A stretch of DNA of 64,000 bases from Rhinopithecus roxellana. Its lineage: Eukaryota; Chordata; Mammalia; Primates; Cercopithecidae. Positions 11,510-22,177 of this stretch are shown piece after piece (position 1 is the stretch's first letter; every line of letters begins with the position of its first letter). The position numbers and the translations under genes are program-made. The notes under the pieces are model-generated. The model did no database searches, had not been told where the DNA came from, and was given only the letters and a program-made list of their open reading frames with translations. The stretch spans positions 17,027,921-17,091,920 of the forward strand of contig NC_044554.1 in the NCBI RefSeq assembly GCF_007565055.1. Reading direction: 5' to 3'.

Positions 11510-11865
11510 GGGGAACACAGAACAGGATGAGAAATATTGAATGGAAGAATTTGGGAAAAACTTATATGGAGAAAGTGAAATTTTAGAGGTCTTGTCACAA
11601 TCTTCCTTGTTTTAGAAAAAAAAGTGTTAATTTTGGCACAGAGGTAGAAAATGTTGAAAGGATGGGATGGTTGAAACAAGTTGTATGAGAAGATGATGAG
11701 CAATAATGTTGGACAATTAAGGTCAGATTGTAGAGAGTCTAAATACAGTACTTGTGGATTTTATTTTGTAAGCAGCAGAGAATGATACAAGGTTGTTGGA
11801 ATGGAATAATAATATGAGGGCCTGAAGAGATTTATATAAACTACTTTTAACAAATTAAAAGCTCT
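11510..11865. other. Intronic sequence, nothing recognised
   Basis: AT- and purine-rich sequence between the Tigger element and an Alu, with no visible gene signal. Confidence 0.5.
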
Positions 11866-11868
11866 TTA

Positions 11869-12165
11869 GGGCCCAGCATGGTGGCTCATACCTGTAATCT
11901 CAGCACTTTTGGAGGCTGAGGTAAGAAGATTGCTGAGGACAGCAGTTCAAGACCAGCCTGGGCAGCATAGTGAGACTCCATCTCTCTCTACAAAAAATTT
12001 TAAAAATAGCCCAGTTTGGTGGCATGCAACTTTAGCTACTTGGGAAGCTACGGCAGGACAGTCGCTTGAGCCCAGGAGTTTGATGTTACAGTGAGCTATG
12101 ATCAAGCCACTGCACTTCAGTCTGGGTGACAGTGAGACCCTGTCTCTAAAAACGAAATAAAGAAG
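11869..12165 (+). repeat. Alu (old, J-like)
   Basis: Sense dimer with a degraded head (GGGCCCAGCATGGTGGCTC) and tail AAAACGAAATAAAG. CAGCCTGGGCAGCATAGTG is an AluJ-like position. Confidence 0.9.
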
Positions 12166-12439
12166 ATTTTTTTGTTTAGTCTAACAGTTTCTACTATGTT
12201 AAATTCCATATATATAACACTTATTTAAGAAGTAATATTAATGTTTTTGGGTGTGTTAGTAAGAATTCAGAGGAACTTCTGTACATTATTGGAATTGGTG
12301 ACCTGAGAGGAAGAAGCTGAAATAAAATTAATACAAGTAGAGGGTTTATTTCAATCAAGCTTCAGGATTGCAACTGGGAGCACAGATTTGAGTTGCTCTG
12401 AATATACTCTCTGATTAGCAGCAGTTCAAAGTGGATTTT

Positions 12440-12652
12440 TCCAGCCTGGGCAACATAGTGAGACCTCATGTCTACTAAAATTCAAAAAAATTAGCCAGGC
12501 ATCGTGGTACATGCCTGTAGTCCCAGCTACTTTTGGGGCTGAGGCAGAAGGATCACTTGAGCTGGGAAGTCGAAGCTGCCGTGAGCCCTGATCGTGCCAT
12601 GCACTCCAGCCTGGGCAACTGAGTGAGACCTTGTCTTAAAAAAAAAAAAAAA
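12440..12652 (+). repeat. 5'-truncated Alu
   Basis: Starts within the left arm at CCAGCCTGGGCAACATAG and runs through the right arm to an A14 tail. The first ~85 bases of the Alu are missing. Confidence 0.9.
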
Positions 12653-12984
12653 GATTTGTTTTTCTTTTAAAGGGAAAGAAGAAGCAGTTCCTGAGTTGTT
12701 TACTGAGAATTTATGTTAAAATAACATAAACTATTGATTTGCTATACATTCTACTTTGTATCACAAATTCCAGAAACATGAAGATAAATGAGTGAGGCAG
12801 CTAGTCAGGAAGGAATGACTTTAAACAGTTGCCCCCTAGGCTTGGGTGTAGGGGCTTGACTGAAGTCCTATACTCACATGTCTGTGCTTGCATACCTCAC
12901 ATGGCTCAGACTGCTCTGAGCTCTTTCTTTTCACACAATTGTTATTTAACCTTTATTGAGTTGTAGAATATTTGGCTAGATGGC

Positions 12985-13105
12985 ACTTGGGGAAAACTGA
13001 GGTCCAGAGAACTCAGTACTTATTCAAGAGCACACAGCTCTTAGTATCAGAACTTGGATCTAGAACCCAATCCTCCTGATGCTTAGTCATTGCTTTTTAT
13101 CTGCT
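12985..13105 (-). repeat. MIR SINE
   Basis: Antisense MIR wording: AACTGAGGTCCAGAGA, AGAGCACACAGCTCTTAG, AGAACTTGGATCTAGAACCCA. Both ends are eroded. Confidence 0.75.
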
Positions 13106-13312
13106 GTACTTCCTTTACCATATATTACAGTGTACTGAGTACTTAGAGACAAAGAAAGACTGATGCCACATTTTTTCTTTATTTACATATGACCAAGTGA
13201 CCTGTGTGGTCACATATTGCTTTACATTTCTATTTAAATTACAGATTTTTGAGCATATATTGGTGCTAGAAGAGAGACATTAAGCTTCAGCATTTTTTAG
13301 TCCAAATGAAAG
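13106..13312. other. Intronic sequence, nothing recognised
   Basis: Short AT-rich stretch between a MIR and an Alu. No feature seen. Confidence 0.5.
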
Positions 13313-13633
13313 CTGGCCGGGTGTGGTGACTCATGCCTGTAATTCCAGTACTTTTGGAGGCTGAGGCGGGCGGATCGCATGAGGTCAGGAGTTCGAGACC
13401 AGCCTGGCCAACATGGTGAAACCCGGTGTCTATTAAAAATACCAAAAATTAGCCTGGCGTGGTGGTGGGCACCTGTAATCCTAGCTACTGAGGAGGCTGA
13501 GACAGGAGAATTGCTTGAACCCGAGAGGTGGAGCTTGCATTGAGCCGAGATCACGCCATTGCACTCCAGCCTGGGCAACGAGAGCAAAACTCCGTCTCAA
13601 AAAAAAAACAAAACAAAAGAAAAAAAAAAAGAA
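13313..13633 (+). repeat. Alu (S-like)
   Basis: Sense dimer from GGCCGGGTGTGG to an A-rich tail AAAAACAAAACAAAAG. GAAAGCT before the head and after the tail may be part of a target duplication. Confidence 0.95.
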
Positions 13634-13927
13634 AGCTTCATCTTGGAGGAAGTAGGATTTGAGCTGATTTAGAAGGATGTATGAGTGGAGAAAAGGATGG
13701 AATAGGAATAATAATAACACACGCAAAGTGTCAGGGGTGGAAATACATTGTTTTCTGAGCCTAGTTAGAGTCATGCCAGAACAGAGAAATTTGTTTCAGA
13801 TAATGAGAGATGTACATTGTAACATTATATAGTATTTGATACAATTTTTGTAACATGGGGATTGGTTAAAAATCTGACAATGTGGGAGACCATATTTGTG
13901 CAAAGAATACTCATGGGCATTATTATA

Positions 13928-14695
13928 CAGTTGACCCTTGAACAATTGGGGGTTGGGGTACTGACCACTGCTGTGGAAAATTTGGCTATAACTTTTGAAT
14001 ACCCCAAAACTTAACTACTAATAGCCTACTGTTGACAGGAAGTCTTACTAATAACATAAACAGATAACACATTATTTTATATGTTATAGGTTTATGTACT
14101 ATATAATTACAATAAAGTAAGCTAGAGAAAAAGTGTTATTAAATTGTAAGGAAGGGAAAATAGGCCGGGCACAGTGGCTCACACCTGTAATCCCAGCACT
14201 TTGGATGGCCGACATGGGAGGATCACATGAGGTCAGAAGTTCGAGAACAACCTGACCAACATGGAGAAACCCTGTCTTTACTAAAAATACAAAATTAGCC
14301 GGGTGTAGTGGCGCATGCCTGTAATCCCAGCTAGCAGGAGAATCGCTTGAACCTGGGAGGCAGAGGTTGCAGTGAGCCGAGATCACACCGAGATCATACC
14401 ATTGCACTCCAGCCTGGGCAACAAGAGTGAAAACTCCATCTGGAAAAAAAAAAAAGAAGAAGAAGAGAAAATATATTTACTATTCCTTAAGTGGAAGTAG
14501 ATCATGATAAAGGTCTTCATCCTTGTCATCTTCACATTGAATAGGTTGAAGAAGTGGAGTGGTTGGTTTTGCCTTCCTGGATAGCAGAGGCAGAAGAGGT
14601 AAAAGGGGAGGCAGGAGGAGCAGGCACACTTGGTATAACTTTTATTGAAAAAAATCCACATATAAGCGGACCAGCGAACCCATGTTGTTCAACTG
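13928..14695 (-). mobile_element. Tigger2/MER28-like DNA transposon, interrupted by an Alu
   Basis: Begins CAGTTGACCCTTGAACAA and ends CATGTTGTTCAACTG, imperfect inverted repeats, each flanked by TA (13926-13927 and 14696-14697). Internal phrases such as CAATAAAGTAAGCTAGAGAA and GATCATGATAAAGGTCTTCATC fit an internally deleted Tigger. The strand is assigned from a remembered consensus. An Alu splits it at 14163-14455. Confidence 0.8.
14163..14455 (+). repeat. Alu inside the Tigger2/MER28-like element
   Basis: Sense dimer from GGCCGGGCACAGTGG to an A11 tail. The right arm has lost about 20 bases after CCCAGCTA and carries a short local duplication (GATCACACCGAGATCATACC). GGGAAAATA/GAGAAAATA flanks are a likely target duplication. 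Confidence 0.95.
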
Positions 14696-14807
14696 TATTT
14701 GATTGAGATTCCGTAGAGGCAGACTTAACATACCATCTGTTCTGTACTCATCTTTTCCCACCACCCTGGTCTTTGGCATTTTGTGTGGAAATCAATACAG
14801 TAAATAA

Positions 14808-15217
14808 AGACACGTGCACACATATGTTTATTGTGGCACTGTTCACAATAGCGAGGACTTGGAACCAACCCAAATGCCCATCAGTGATAGACTGGATAAA
14901 CAAAATACTGTGCAGCCATAAAAATGGATGAGTTCATGTCCTTTGCAGGGACATGGGTGATGCTGGAAACCATCATTCACAGCGTATTCTCACTCATAAG
15001 TGGGAGTTGAACAATGAGAACACATGGAGACAGGGAGGGGAACATCACACCCCGGGGCCTGTCGGGGTGGGGGGCTCAGGAAGGGAAAGCATTAGGAGAA
15101 ATACCGAGTGTAGATGATGGGTTGATGGGTGCAGCAAACCACCATCGCACGTGTATACTTGTGTAACCCTGCACGTTCTGCACATGTACCCCAAAACTTA
15201 AAGTATAATTAAAAAAA
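14808..15217 (+). repeat. L1PA-type 3' end, 5'-truncated
   Basis: Sense-strand end of ORF2 plus 3' UTR of a fairly young primate L1. Seen in order: TTTATTGTGGCACTGTTCACAATAG, GGATGAGTTCATGTCCTTTG, the G-rich tract GTCGGGGTGGGGGG (15061-15074), CACATGTACCCC and a poly-A-like end. At about 410 bp it carries no coding capacity. Confidence 0.9.
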
Positions 15218-15229
15218 AGCTAAAAATAA

Positions 15230-16825
15230 AAAAAGAAGAATTTCAGGTATTTTGTTAAGGTGTGATAATTAAATCTGTGTCAAGGATAGTATTAGCTTAG
15301 AGTTAACTGCCCAATGTTATGCCTGCAGTTAGCCCTATGGTTTCAGGATTGGATTACTTCTAAATAAATAAATATTATGCATCGTAATACCCATGCTTGT
15401 ATCAGATCAGTTGATCAAAATAGGTTAAGATCCTCTAGTAAAGGTCCCCAGTAAGTTTTTTTTGCTTTTTTTCTGTAGATAAACTTTAATATGATAATTT
15501 AACATTAAATCTGAGCTATCATGATGGTAGAGACTATAAAACTGTATTCCTGTACTATCATAGAATCGAAGAAGTTGGAAAGGCTTTATAAATAATCTTC
15601 ATTATTCATGAAATAACTTGACTTATTAATCCATGTTGTTTATACCCACGTGTAATTTGGGTATCTTTCTTTGAGTGTGCTTTGTCAGATATCCAGTTCA
15701 GAAATCTATCTCAGCATGCTGTAAAACCTGTTTTAAAAATAGGTATGAGCCATTCAGTTTGACTGAAAGGTTGTTGACACAATGGAAAAACTATTAAATG
15801 AGTTTGCACAGAAAATCACCATTACTGAAGAAAGGTTTTTTAAAAAAAAAAAAAAAAAACCAGAAAATTCGTTGAATTTTTATTTCTATAGACCCAAATA
15901 ATATAGTTTAAAATATTTAGAACACTTTATATAATTAGAATGCTGTTAGATTTTTGGTATTTATCTAAGTGTAGCTAGGTAAACCAAATATATATATATA
16001 AAGTCTTTGCGATTATTTTCTTGTGAGGCAGGCAGTGTTTTCTCACTTTCATTTGAGCTTTTTCTTTTTTTAAAAGAACTATTATTTATATGTGAACATT
16101 TAAATATTCCCTAAATATATTAAATATCTGATATGTTTAATAGACTGACAAAATCCTTTCACATTTTGTATATGAAATGTATATTATTTACATTGTTAGG
16201 GGGTTGGGAAAGAGGATCTTTATTTTGTTAGATAATCTGGAATATTTGTCAATAAAGATTGGGTAAAGTGAAAAGAGGGTAAGTGAAAAGTTGATATTCT
16301 CATATTTTTGTTTCATACTTTGCTTGAGGGGACAGGTTATAACCAATCTGGAAAGCATTTACAGTTGTCAGGACAAACAAATATAATGAGGGTGTAATGT
16401 CTATTGAATAGTCCCCTAGCAAAATCAGTGGGGAAAACCTCTGGGATACAATGTGGTTAAAGTTAATAAATCATACTCAAAGGCTTCCAGGACAGAAAAA
16501 CAAAAATGGGAAATTTTAAGTCAGTAAGGGAAAGCTTCCTCAAAAAACCCTCGTGAGAGAAATAAAAGTAGCCACACCTGACTGAGAAATTAGTGGAGGT
16601 GAACTTTGAAATCTGTAAATAATCCATATGTATGTAATTGAGAATTGACATTGTAACCTTATGATAATTGGGTAGCTGTTTTTATTTTCAGTGTGAACAA
16701 AAACTGGTTGCATGTATTTCTCTTTAAATTGCTATGTGTAAAAAAGGAAATATAAATACTTTCTAGTTCCTAGATTGGGGAATTTTTTATATGAAAATTG
16801 ATGATAAAAATAATTATAATTGAAA
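15230..16825. other. Repeat-poor intronic stretch
   Basis: About 1.6 kb of AT-rich sequence with only homopolymer runs (poly-A 15840-15859) and a short (TA)n at 15990-16000. No exon is recognised. It lies 2-3.5 kb upstream of the PHTF2 exon and could hold regulatory sites. Confidence 0.5.
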
Positions 16826-16827
16826 AC

Positions 16828-17052
16828 CTACTACATGTCCTGGACTGTGGCAGGCATCTTATGTATATTATTTATTGGTCACAAAGATCCTATAAAGGAT
16901 GGGGAGGTACAGTTATTTCTAGTTTATAAGTGAAAGAAACAGGTTGAGAGAAATTCAGTGACTTCTTCAATTTTACATAATAGATAGTGGAGCTAATATT
17001 CGAATTCAGGTCTTTTGACTGTATCCTTCTTTTCTTTCCATTATGTTAGGCT
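16828..17052 (-). repeat. MIR SINE
   Basis: Antisense MIR: CTACTACATGTCCTGGACTG, a diverged AAACAGGTTGAGAGAAATTC core, then AGTGGAGCTAATATTCGAATTCAGGTCT. Confidence 0.75.
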
Positions 17053-17699
17053 GTTTGTCAGGAATTTCCAAACATAGTTTGCTTGAATTTGATCAGATAG
17101 AGTCACTAATATCTTAGGAAAGGTTGTAAAATAATTTGGTTTATAACACTGTCAAAAATACAGGCATTAAGTAAATTCTGCTTTAAATTTTAGAGGTTTA
17201 TCATCTAAACATTTGAACTTGCTGATAATTTTTATTGTATCTGAATCTTAATATGCTCAAAAAGCATGCATGCTCCCAAGAGTGATACATAAAACCTCTG
17301 GTACTTTGTTTACTGAGGCAAACTAGTGGTAGCGTTTCTACAGTTGGAGATCTGTATGTACTAGGATTGGCTCAGCAGGGTGCTTTACCCCCAGGATTTT
17401 CCTGAGATCATCCTGTGTGGCCTTGGATGATCCTGGTTTGTAATGAGTTCTGGGGCTGATAACTGCTTTTGAACCTGTTCTAGGCTAATCCTTAACACGA
17501 GACTAGAGGTACCCTCTATGCCAGTGTCATCTTATGACTGAAATAGTATTCTGGAGTTGATGGGAATCAGTCTCAAATAACATCTAGGGTTATGGAATAA
17601 TTAAGTTTAGTGCCAATCCTGTTTTAGACAAATACAGAAAAGATGCCTATGAAATGGTTTCTGGTATTTGTCTTAGTTTAATTATTTTTAAAAGAGATT

Positions 17700-17850
17700 T
17701 GCAGTTATATAACATATCAACTGTTTTAATGTGTTTCTTGTAAGTTACAATTCAGTAGCTTAATTTTTTCAATAAAATAAACTTAGGGACTGTATTTTAT
17801 AAACTGAAATATTAAAGTGTTTATTTTGATCTTTGAGGATTAATTGTCAT
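17700..17850 (+). repeat. Left copy of a ~150 bp segment duplicated around the PHTF2 exon
   Basis: This AT-rich segment matches 19180-19320 in order and orientation. Shared phrases include TTACAATTCAGTAGCT, an AATAAAATAAA-like stretch, GGGACT.TATTTTA, AAACTGAAATA and AGTGTTTATTTTGAT. Differences are scattered substitutions and small indels, so the copy is old. It lies about 0.95 kb upstream of the exon and is not a repeat family I recognise. The adjoining sequence diverges completely past about 17855. Confidence 0.75.
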
Positions 17851-17887
17851 AATTACTTAAATGACAGTTAGCAAACTGTGATATCTA

Positions 17888-18193
17888 GGAATTCTTTTTT
17901 TTTTTTTTCCTGAGACGGAGTCTTGCTCTGCCGCCCAGGCTGGAGTGCAGTGGCCGGATCTCAGCTCACTGCAAGCTCCGCCTCCCGGGTTCACGCCATT
18001 CTCCTGTCTCAGCCTCCCGAGTAGCTGGGACTACAGACGCCCGCCTCGTCGCCCGGCTAGTTTTTTGTATTTTTAGTAGAGACGGGGTTTCACCGTATTA
18101 GCCAGGATGGTCTCGATCTCCTGACCTCGTGATCCGCCCGTCTCGGCCTCCCAAAGTGCTGGGATTACAGGCTTGAGCCACCGCGCCCGGCCT
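17888..18193 (-). repeat. Young AluY of Old World monkey type, next to the PHTF2 exon
   Basis: Near-consensus antisense dimer ending CAGGCTTGAGCCACCGCGCCCGGCC, the reverse of GGTGGCTCAAGCCTG, a change shared by cercopithecine AluY copies. A direct repeat TAGGAATTCTTT flanks it on both sides (about 17886 and 18194) as target duplication. It sits about 570 bp upstream of the exon. Confidence 0.95.
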
Positions 18194-18762
18194 AGGAATT
18201 CTTTAGTGTTAATTATTCCCGTATATTAACTCTAATATTGGCTTAGTATTTAACATAAATACTTTTTGGCTTCTTGGGTTATTTTAATTCAGTTTTTTGT
18301 TTACTGAGTGTCAGGGAAAATTAAATGTCATTATAAATTCTGTCATCTCTATTAAGCCATCCTTTAGCAACGGTAACTGACACTGGTTTTTAGAAAAAAA
18401 CTACATTACTGATTGAATTAATTGGTTTCTTGTATGTGGATTTGTAGATGTACAATTTCTGGTATAACCTAGGAAATTCTGAAATTTATTTAAAATATTT
18501 TTTAAAAGAAACAATTCAACCTATTTTGTAAGAAAACAAGTGTTATTTATTCACGTAAATAGAACTTTCTTTTATTGTGGCAACTGATTTTTGTTTACTT
18601 AAGAGAACCTGTTGCTAAAATAGTAATGAGGAAGGGTGTAATATAAGTCTCGTCATACACCCCTTGCTCTGCAAGTAACCAGAGTGCTATGTCTACATGC
18701 TGTTCAGTCTCCTTTTGGAAGGTGGAAATAAAGTCATTTGTATGTTTTTCTCTCTTGCACAG
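18194..18762. other. Intron immediately upstream of the PHTF2 exon
   Basis: Repeat-free intron ending in the acceptor TTTTTCTCTCTTGCACAG. Close to the exon, the GC content rises (CACCCCTTGCTCTGCAAGTAACC, 18659-18681). No other coding frame is present. Confidence 0.6.
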
Positions 18763-18797
18763 CCTAAAATGACCAATGTGTGATTTCAGTGGAATAA
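18763..18797 (+). promoter_or_regulatory. PHTF2: PHTF2 5'UTR portion of the exon, with tandem splice acceptors and two uORFs
   Basis: A strong acceptor (TTTTTCTCTCTTGCACAG) ends at 18762, and a weaker one (TGATTTCAG) ends at 18789, 27 bases further on. If the first is used, the leader holds an ATG at 18769 that opens a four-codon uORF stopping at TGA 18781-18783. A second ATG at 18776 lies in another frame and has no stop before the donor, so it overlaps the main start. If the second acceptor is used, both upstream ATGs are removed. The upstream untranslated exon or exons and the promoter cannot be located from sequence alone. Confidence 0.6.
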
Positions 18798-18842
18798 ATG
18801 GCGTCCAAAGTCACAGATGCTATAGTCTGGTATCAAAAGAAG
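18798..18842 (+). CDS. PHTF2: PHTF2 first coding exon (15 codons, start codon to splice donor)
   Basis: The frame from this ATG reads MASKVTDAIVWYQKK and runs without interruption into a consensus donor, AAG|GTAAGT, leaving the intron in phase 0. I recognise these residues as the N-terminus of PHTF2, a multi-pass membrane protein of the PHTF family. The name (putative homeodomain transcription factor) is historical, and the paralogue PHTF1 is described as an endoplasmic reticulum membrane protein. As I recall, PHTF1 has a different sequence after MAS, so the VTDAIV stretch favours PHTF2. The ATG has T at -3 and G at +4, a moderate initiation context. The next coding exon is not visible on the plus strand to the end of the window, so the following intron is probably at least 45 kb. 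The identification rests on 15 residues recalled from memory; a processed copy is excluded because an intron follows directly. Confidence 0.85.
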
Positions 18843-19610
18843 GTAAGTTGATAGTCAAAACTTTTAGCTTTCTAAATGTTTTAATTTCAAAAATATATGT
18901 TTATTTCATGCTGTAGATGTTAGGATTTTGAGTGGAAAAGGAAGATTATTTTTATTTTCCTTGTACTTATTTTACTTCTAAATAAATTGGAAAGATGATG
19001 CTAAAAAATATTTTTTCTCTACTTTTTACTCTACAATAGCAAAGTGGCTAGATTAATTATAATATAATGCATATCTCCAGGAGTGGATAAAATGAGCATT
19101 TTATACAAGCATTAATATTTTTCTTTAATTTCTTAAGAGAAAGATTAGCAGAGCTATTATATAACAACAATTATATATTATATATCAACAGTTTTTAATA
19201 TGTTTCTTGTGAGTTACAATTCAGTAGCTGAATTCTTCAGTAAAATAAAGTTTTGGGGACTCTATTTTACAAACTGAAATACTGAAGTGTTTATTTTGAT
19301 GTTTTAGGATTGTCATACCTACTTTAAATAGCTGTATCATCTTATGTATTTCAAAATAAGCTTTACCAATGTAATGTTTTTCTTTATAAAGTCCAAAAGA
19401 ATATAGGCATTTTTGACAATACAGTAAACTGTTTACTCCTGATGAGTGTTGTTTATATTCTTTAAAATTTACGTTGTTTCATGTAATACCTTAGATCTTT
19501 TGTGTACATAGTGAATTATATTTGTTTTCACATTTTAAAACATTTTGATACCTTATTCTTCAGGTGTCTATTAACAAAATATAATGATACATTTAAAGCT
19601 TTTCTTATAT
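18843..19610. other. Start of the intron after the PHTF2 exon
   Basis: Begins with the donor GTAAGT at 18843-18848. AT-rich, repeat-free apart from the duplicated segment at 19180-19320. Confidence 0.65.
19180..19320 (+). repeat. Right copy of the ~150 bp segment duplicated around the PHTF2 exon
   Basis: Direct-orientation partner of 17700-17850, starting near TATATCAACAGTTTTTAATATG and ending near GGATTGTCATA. It lies about 0.35 kb downstream of the splice donor. The spacing between copies is about 1.47 kb, including an Alu about 0.3 kb long that arrived later. Confidence 0.75.
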
Positions 19611-19623
19611 GGTAGAAAAAACA

Positions 19624-19930
19624 CACTTTTTTTTTTTTTTTGAGATGGAGTCTCTCTTTCTCTCTGTTACCCAGGCTGGAGTACAGTGGCGTGATCTCAG
19701 CTCACTGCAACCTCTGCCTCCTGGGTTCAAACGATCTCTTGCCTCAGCCTCCCAAGTAGCTAGGATTACAGACATGTGCTACCATGCCTGGCTAATTTTG
19801 TATCTTTAGTAGAAACAGGTTTCGCCATGTTGGTCAGGCTGATCTTGAACTCCTGACCTCAGGTGATCTGCCCACCTCACTTAGCCTCTCAAAGTGCTAG
19901 GATTACAGGCATGAGCCACTGCGCCCAGCC
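19624..19930 (-). repeat. Alu
   Basis: Antisense dimer with a T14 head and terminal CCACTGCGCCCAGCC. A CTCTCTTTCTCTCTG expansion lies in the right arm. Confidence 0.95.
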
Positions 19931-20042
19931 AAACAGATGATTTTAAAATTTTGTTCATTTGAAAATAAGTTATTTTAAAATTACTAATTTTAAAAGTAAT
20001 TTTAAAAGTTAGACAAACCTAAGAATATGGCCTTTTTAAAAA

Positions 20043-20172
20043 TATTTTTTGAGACAGGGTCTCACTCTGTCGCCCAGGCTTGAGTGCAATTGCACACTCA
20101 TGGCTCACTGCAGCCTCAACCTCTTGGGCTCATGTGATCCTCCTACCTAAACCTCCCTTAGTAGCTGGCATG
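20043..20172 (-). repeat. Alu monomer-like fragment
   Basis: Antisense GAGACAGGGTCTCACTC to AGTAGCTGG, covering one arm only. This fits a truncated old Alu or a free monomer. Confidence 0.85.
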
Positions 20173-20760
20173 GGATTATGGTCTGTTTTTAGATGTGTTA
20201 TTTGTTTTCTGGGTAGAACATGACACAGGTATATAATTACATTTTTCATATAAGGTACTTTATTGGAAGTATTGATATCAATATACTATTAGTTGTCTTC
20301 TGTGTTTGTTAGTGCCTTCTTTTAAAGTTTTAAACTTCCAGTCAAGTTAAAAATCAGTCTGCTTAACTAAAGAGCTAAATAAAATTGTAAATTAAGGAAA
20401 ACAAAACAAAAAAAACCTTAAACATTTTCCTGTCTATATCTTTGAAACTTTTTCTCTTTTCTAATTTCTACCTAATAAACTTTTTCTCTGTTTGGCTTTT
20501 TACATTAAACACTTTAGAGTTTACTGAAGATCATTTATAGAACATACCTGGTTGACTGACCTTTCTTGGGATCAGAGGGTGTGAAATATTATACTCAGAT
20601 TCAGTTAGCCCTGTAACTGAAGTTAGCCCTGTAACTGAAATGACCCTCTTATCCAAGGGTCATTTACCTGGCAGCTTTGGATACATGCAACCAAAATATT
20701 CTCCAGAGCAACTATAAGAAATGTCATAAAATATACTAGCAAATGTAATCACATATTCTA
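20173..20760. other. Intronic sequence with a perfect 18-bp tandem duplication
   Basis: AT-rich intron. AGTTAGCCCTGTAACTGA occurs twice back to back at 20603-20620 and 20621-20638. Nothing else is recognised. Confidence 0.6.
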
Positions 20761-20780
20761 TTATATATATATTTATTTAT

Positions 20781-20984
20781 TTTTAAGACAGGGTCACTCT
20801 GTTAACCCAGTCTGGAGTGCTGTGGCACAATCACGGCTCACTGCATCCTTGACCTCCTGGGTTCAAGTGAACTTCCCACCTCAGCCTCCGAAGTAGCTGG
20901 GACTATAGGCATGTGCCACTATGCCCAGCTAGATCTTGTATTTTTAGTAGAGATGGGGTTTTGCCATGTTGCCCAGGCTCATCA
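20781..20984 (-). repeat. Alu fragment (old)
   Basis: Antisense AAGACAGGGTCACTCTG to GTTGCCCAGGCT. It lacks the end of the left arm. Confidence 0.9.
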
Positions 20985-21330
20985 CATAAATTAGGGAGTT
21001 GCCAGAACCATTAACTAGATTTGATTTGCTCTATTTTTTCCTTTTGCTTTTAAATTTAATTTTATTGAAGAAATACATGTGAATATGTTGAAAGATTAGT
21101 GTTTCAAGGATTATTGCAAAAAAAAAAAAAAAAAAAAAAGCAGCCTGCAATACTATCCATCCCTATCCTTACCTAGTCTTTGAGTTTTGCTCCCCCAGAG
21201 GCAATCATTTTAAACCAAAGTTTCAAAGATGAGGAGTCCCACTCCTCATCCTAATGACTTTTGATGGAATACTGGCATTTATGGGTAGGAGTCAGAGATA
21301 CAAAATGTCATACAACGTTTTAAACTAGGA
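20985..21330. other. Intronic sequence with a hairpin-forming palindrome
   Basis: Contains a poly-A run (21118-21139). It also contains a perfect inverted repeat, GATGAGGAGT-CCC-ACTCCTCATC, at 21228-21250. No gene seen. Confidence 0.6.
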
Positions 21331-21337
21331 TTGGATT

Positions 21338-21560
21338 AACTGACTTTTTCTTTAAAGGAACAGATAGTAAATAATTTAGGTTTTGAGTCATAGGTCTCTG
21401 CTGCAACCACTCAACCTTGTGTTGCCATTGTAGCACAAAAGCAGCTATAGACAATATGTAAAATTAATGAGCGTGGCTGTATTCCAGTAAAACTTAGTTT
21501 ACAAAGACAGGCAAGGGTCTAGATTTGGCCTATAGGCCTTGGTTTGCTGACCTATGCTCT
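21338..21560 (+). repeat. hAT-type MITE remnant
   Basis: Phrases AACAGATAGTAAATAATTTAGG, GGTCTCTGCTGCAACCACTCAAC, GCAGCTATAGACAATATG and TTGGTTTGCTGACC follow a common Charlie-type non-autonomous element. Its left terminus is worn. I leave the subfamily unnamed. Confidence 0.7.
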
Positions 21561-22175
21561 AAGACAGCCTTTGTTGAATAACACCATTTTTAAAAATGAT
21601 ATTTCATGTTTTGAAACATGCCTGCCTTGTTTTTTCTTGGTCAATTTATTGTAGATGTTACTTGTTGACTTCTGACTATATGATTAGGATTTAGCTTTTT
21701 TATAAGCTTCCCCTAAGTTTCCTCCCTCTATCGTCCCAGTGACTCCAAATTTTGGTTAAATCAGTATTTGGTGCTTACATCATTATGTTTGTGTATGTAT
21801 CGTTTAAAGATGTGTTATGTTGTAATATTTCCAATCTGTGTAACTTTTCTTTCCCTTTGCTTGGTTTTCCAAATTCTTTTACTAAGTCTCTGATGAAATT
21901 GTAACACTTCTTTTGTTGCAGTCAGTCATATTCAAGTATTATCTCTTCCTTTTTTCCTTTCTTGGAACTGACCCTCCTAGAACTCTCTGTTTATCTAGTC
22001 CATACTGAATAGATTGTTCTTAAGTCATGTCTCCCAGCTGCCATCTTAATATTTTCTTTTATCATTAGCCTGAGGGTTCCCCTCACTGGCTTAGGTCATA
22101 CAGATCTGTTTGTCTCTTAAATATATGCTTATTAAAAAAAATTTTTAGAGGCGTTTATGCATCAGTGAAATGAAG
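21561..22175. other. Intronic sequence, nothing recognised
   Basis: AT-rich, pyrimidine-leaning sequence. No exon, RNA gene or clear repeat. Confidence 0.45.
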
Positions 22176-22177
22176 GC

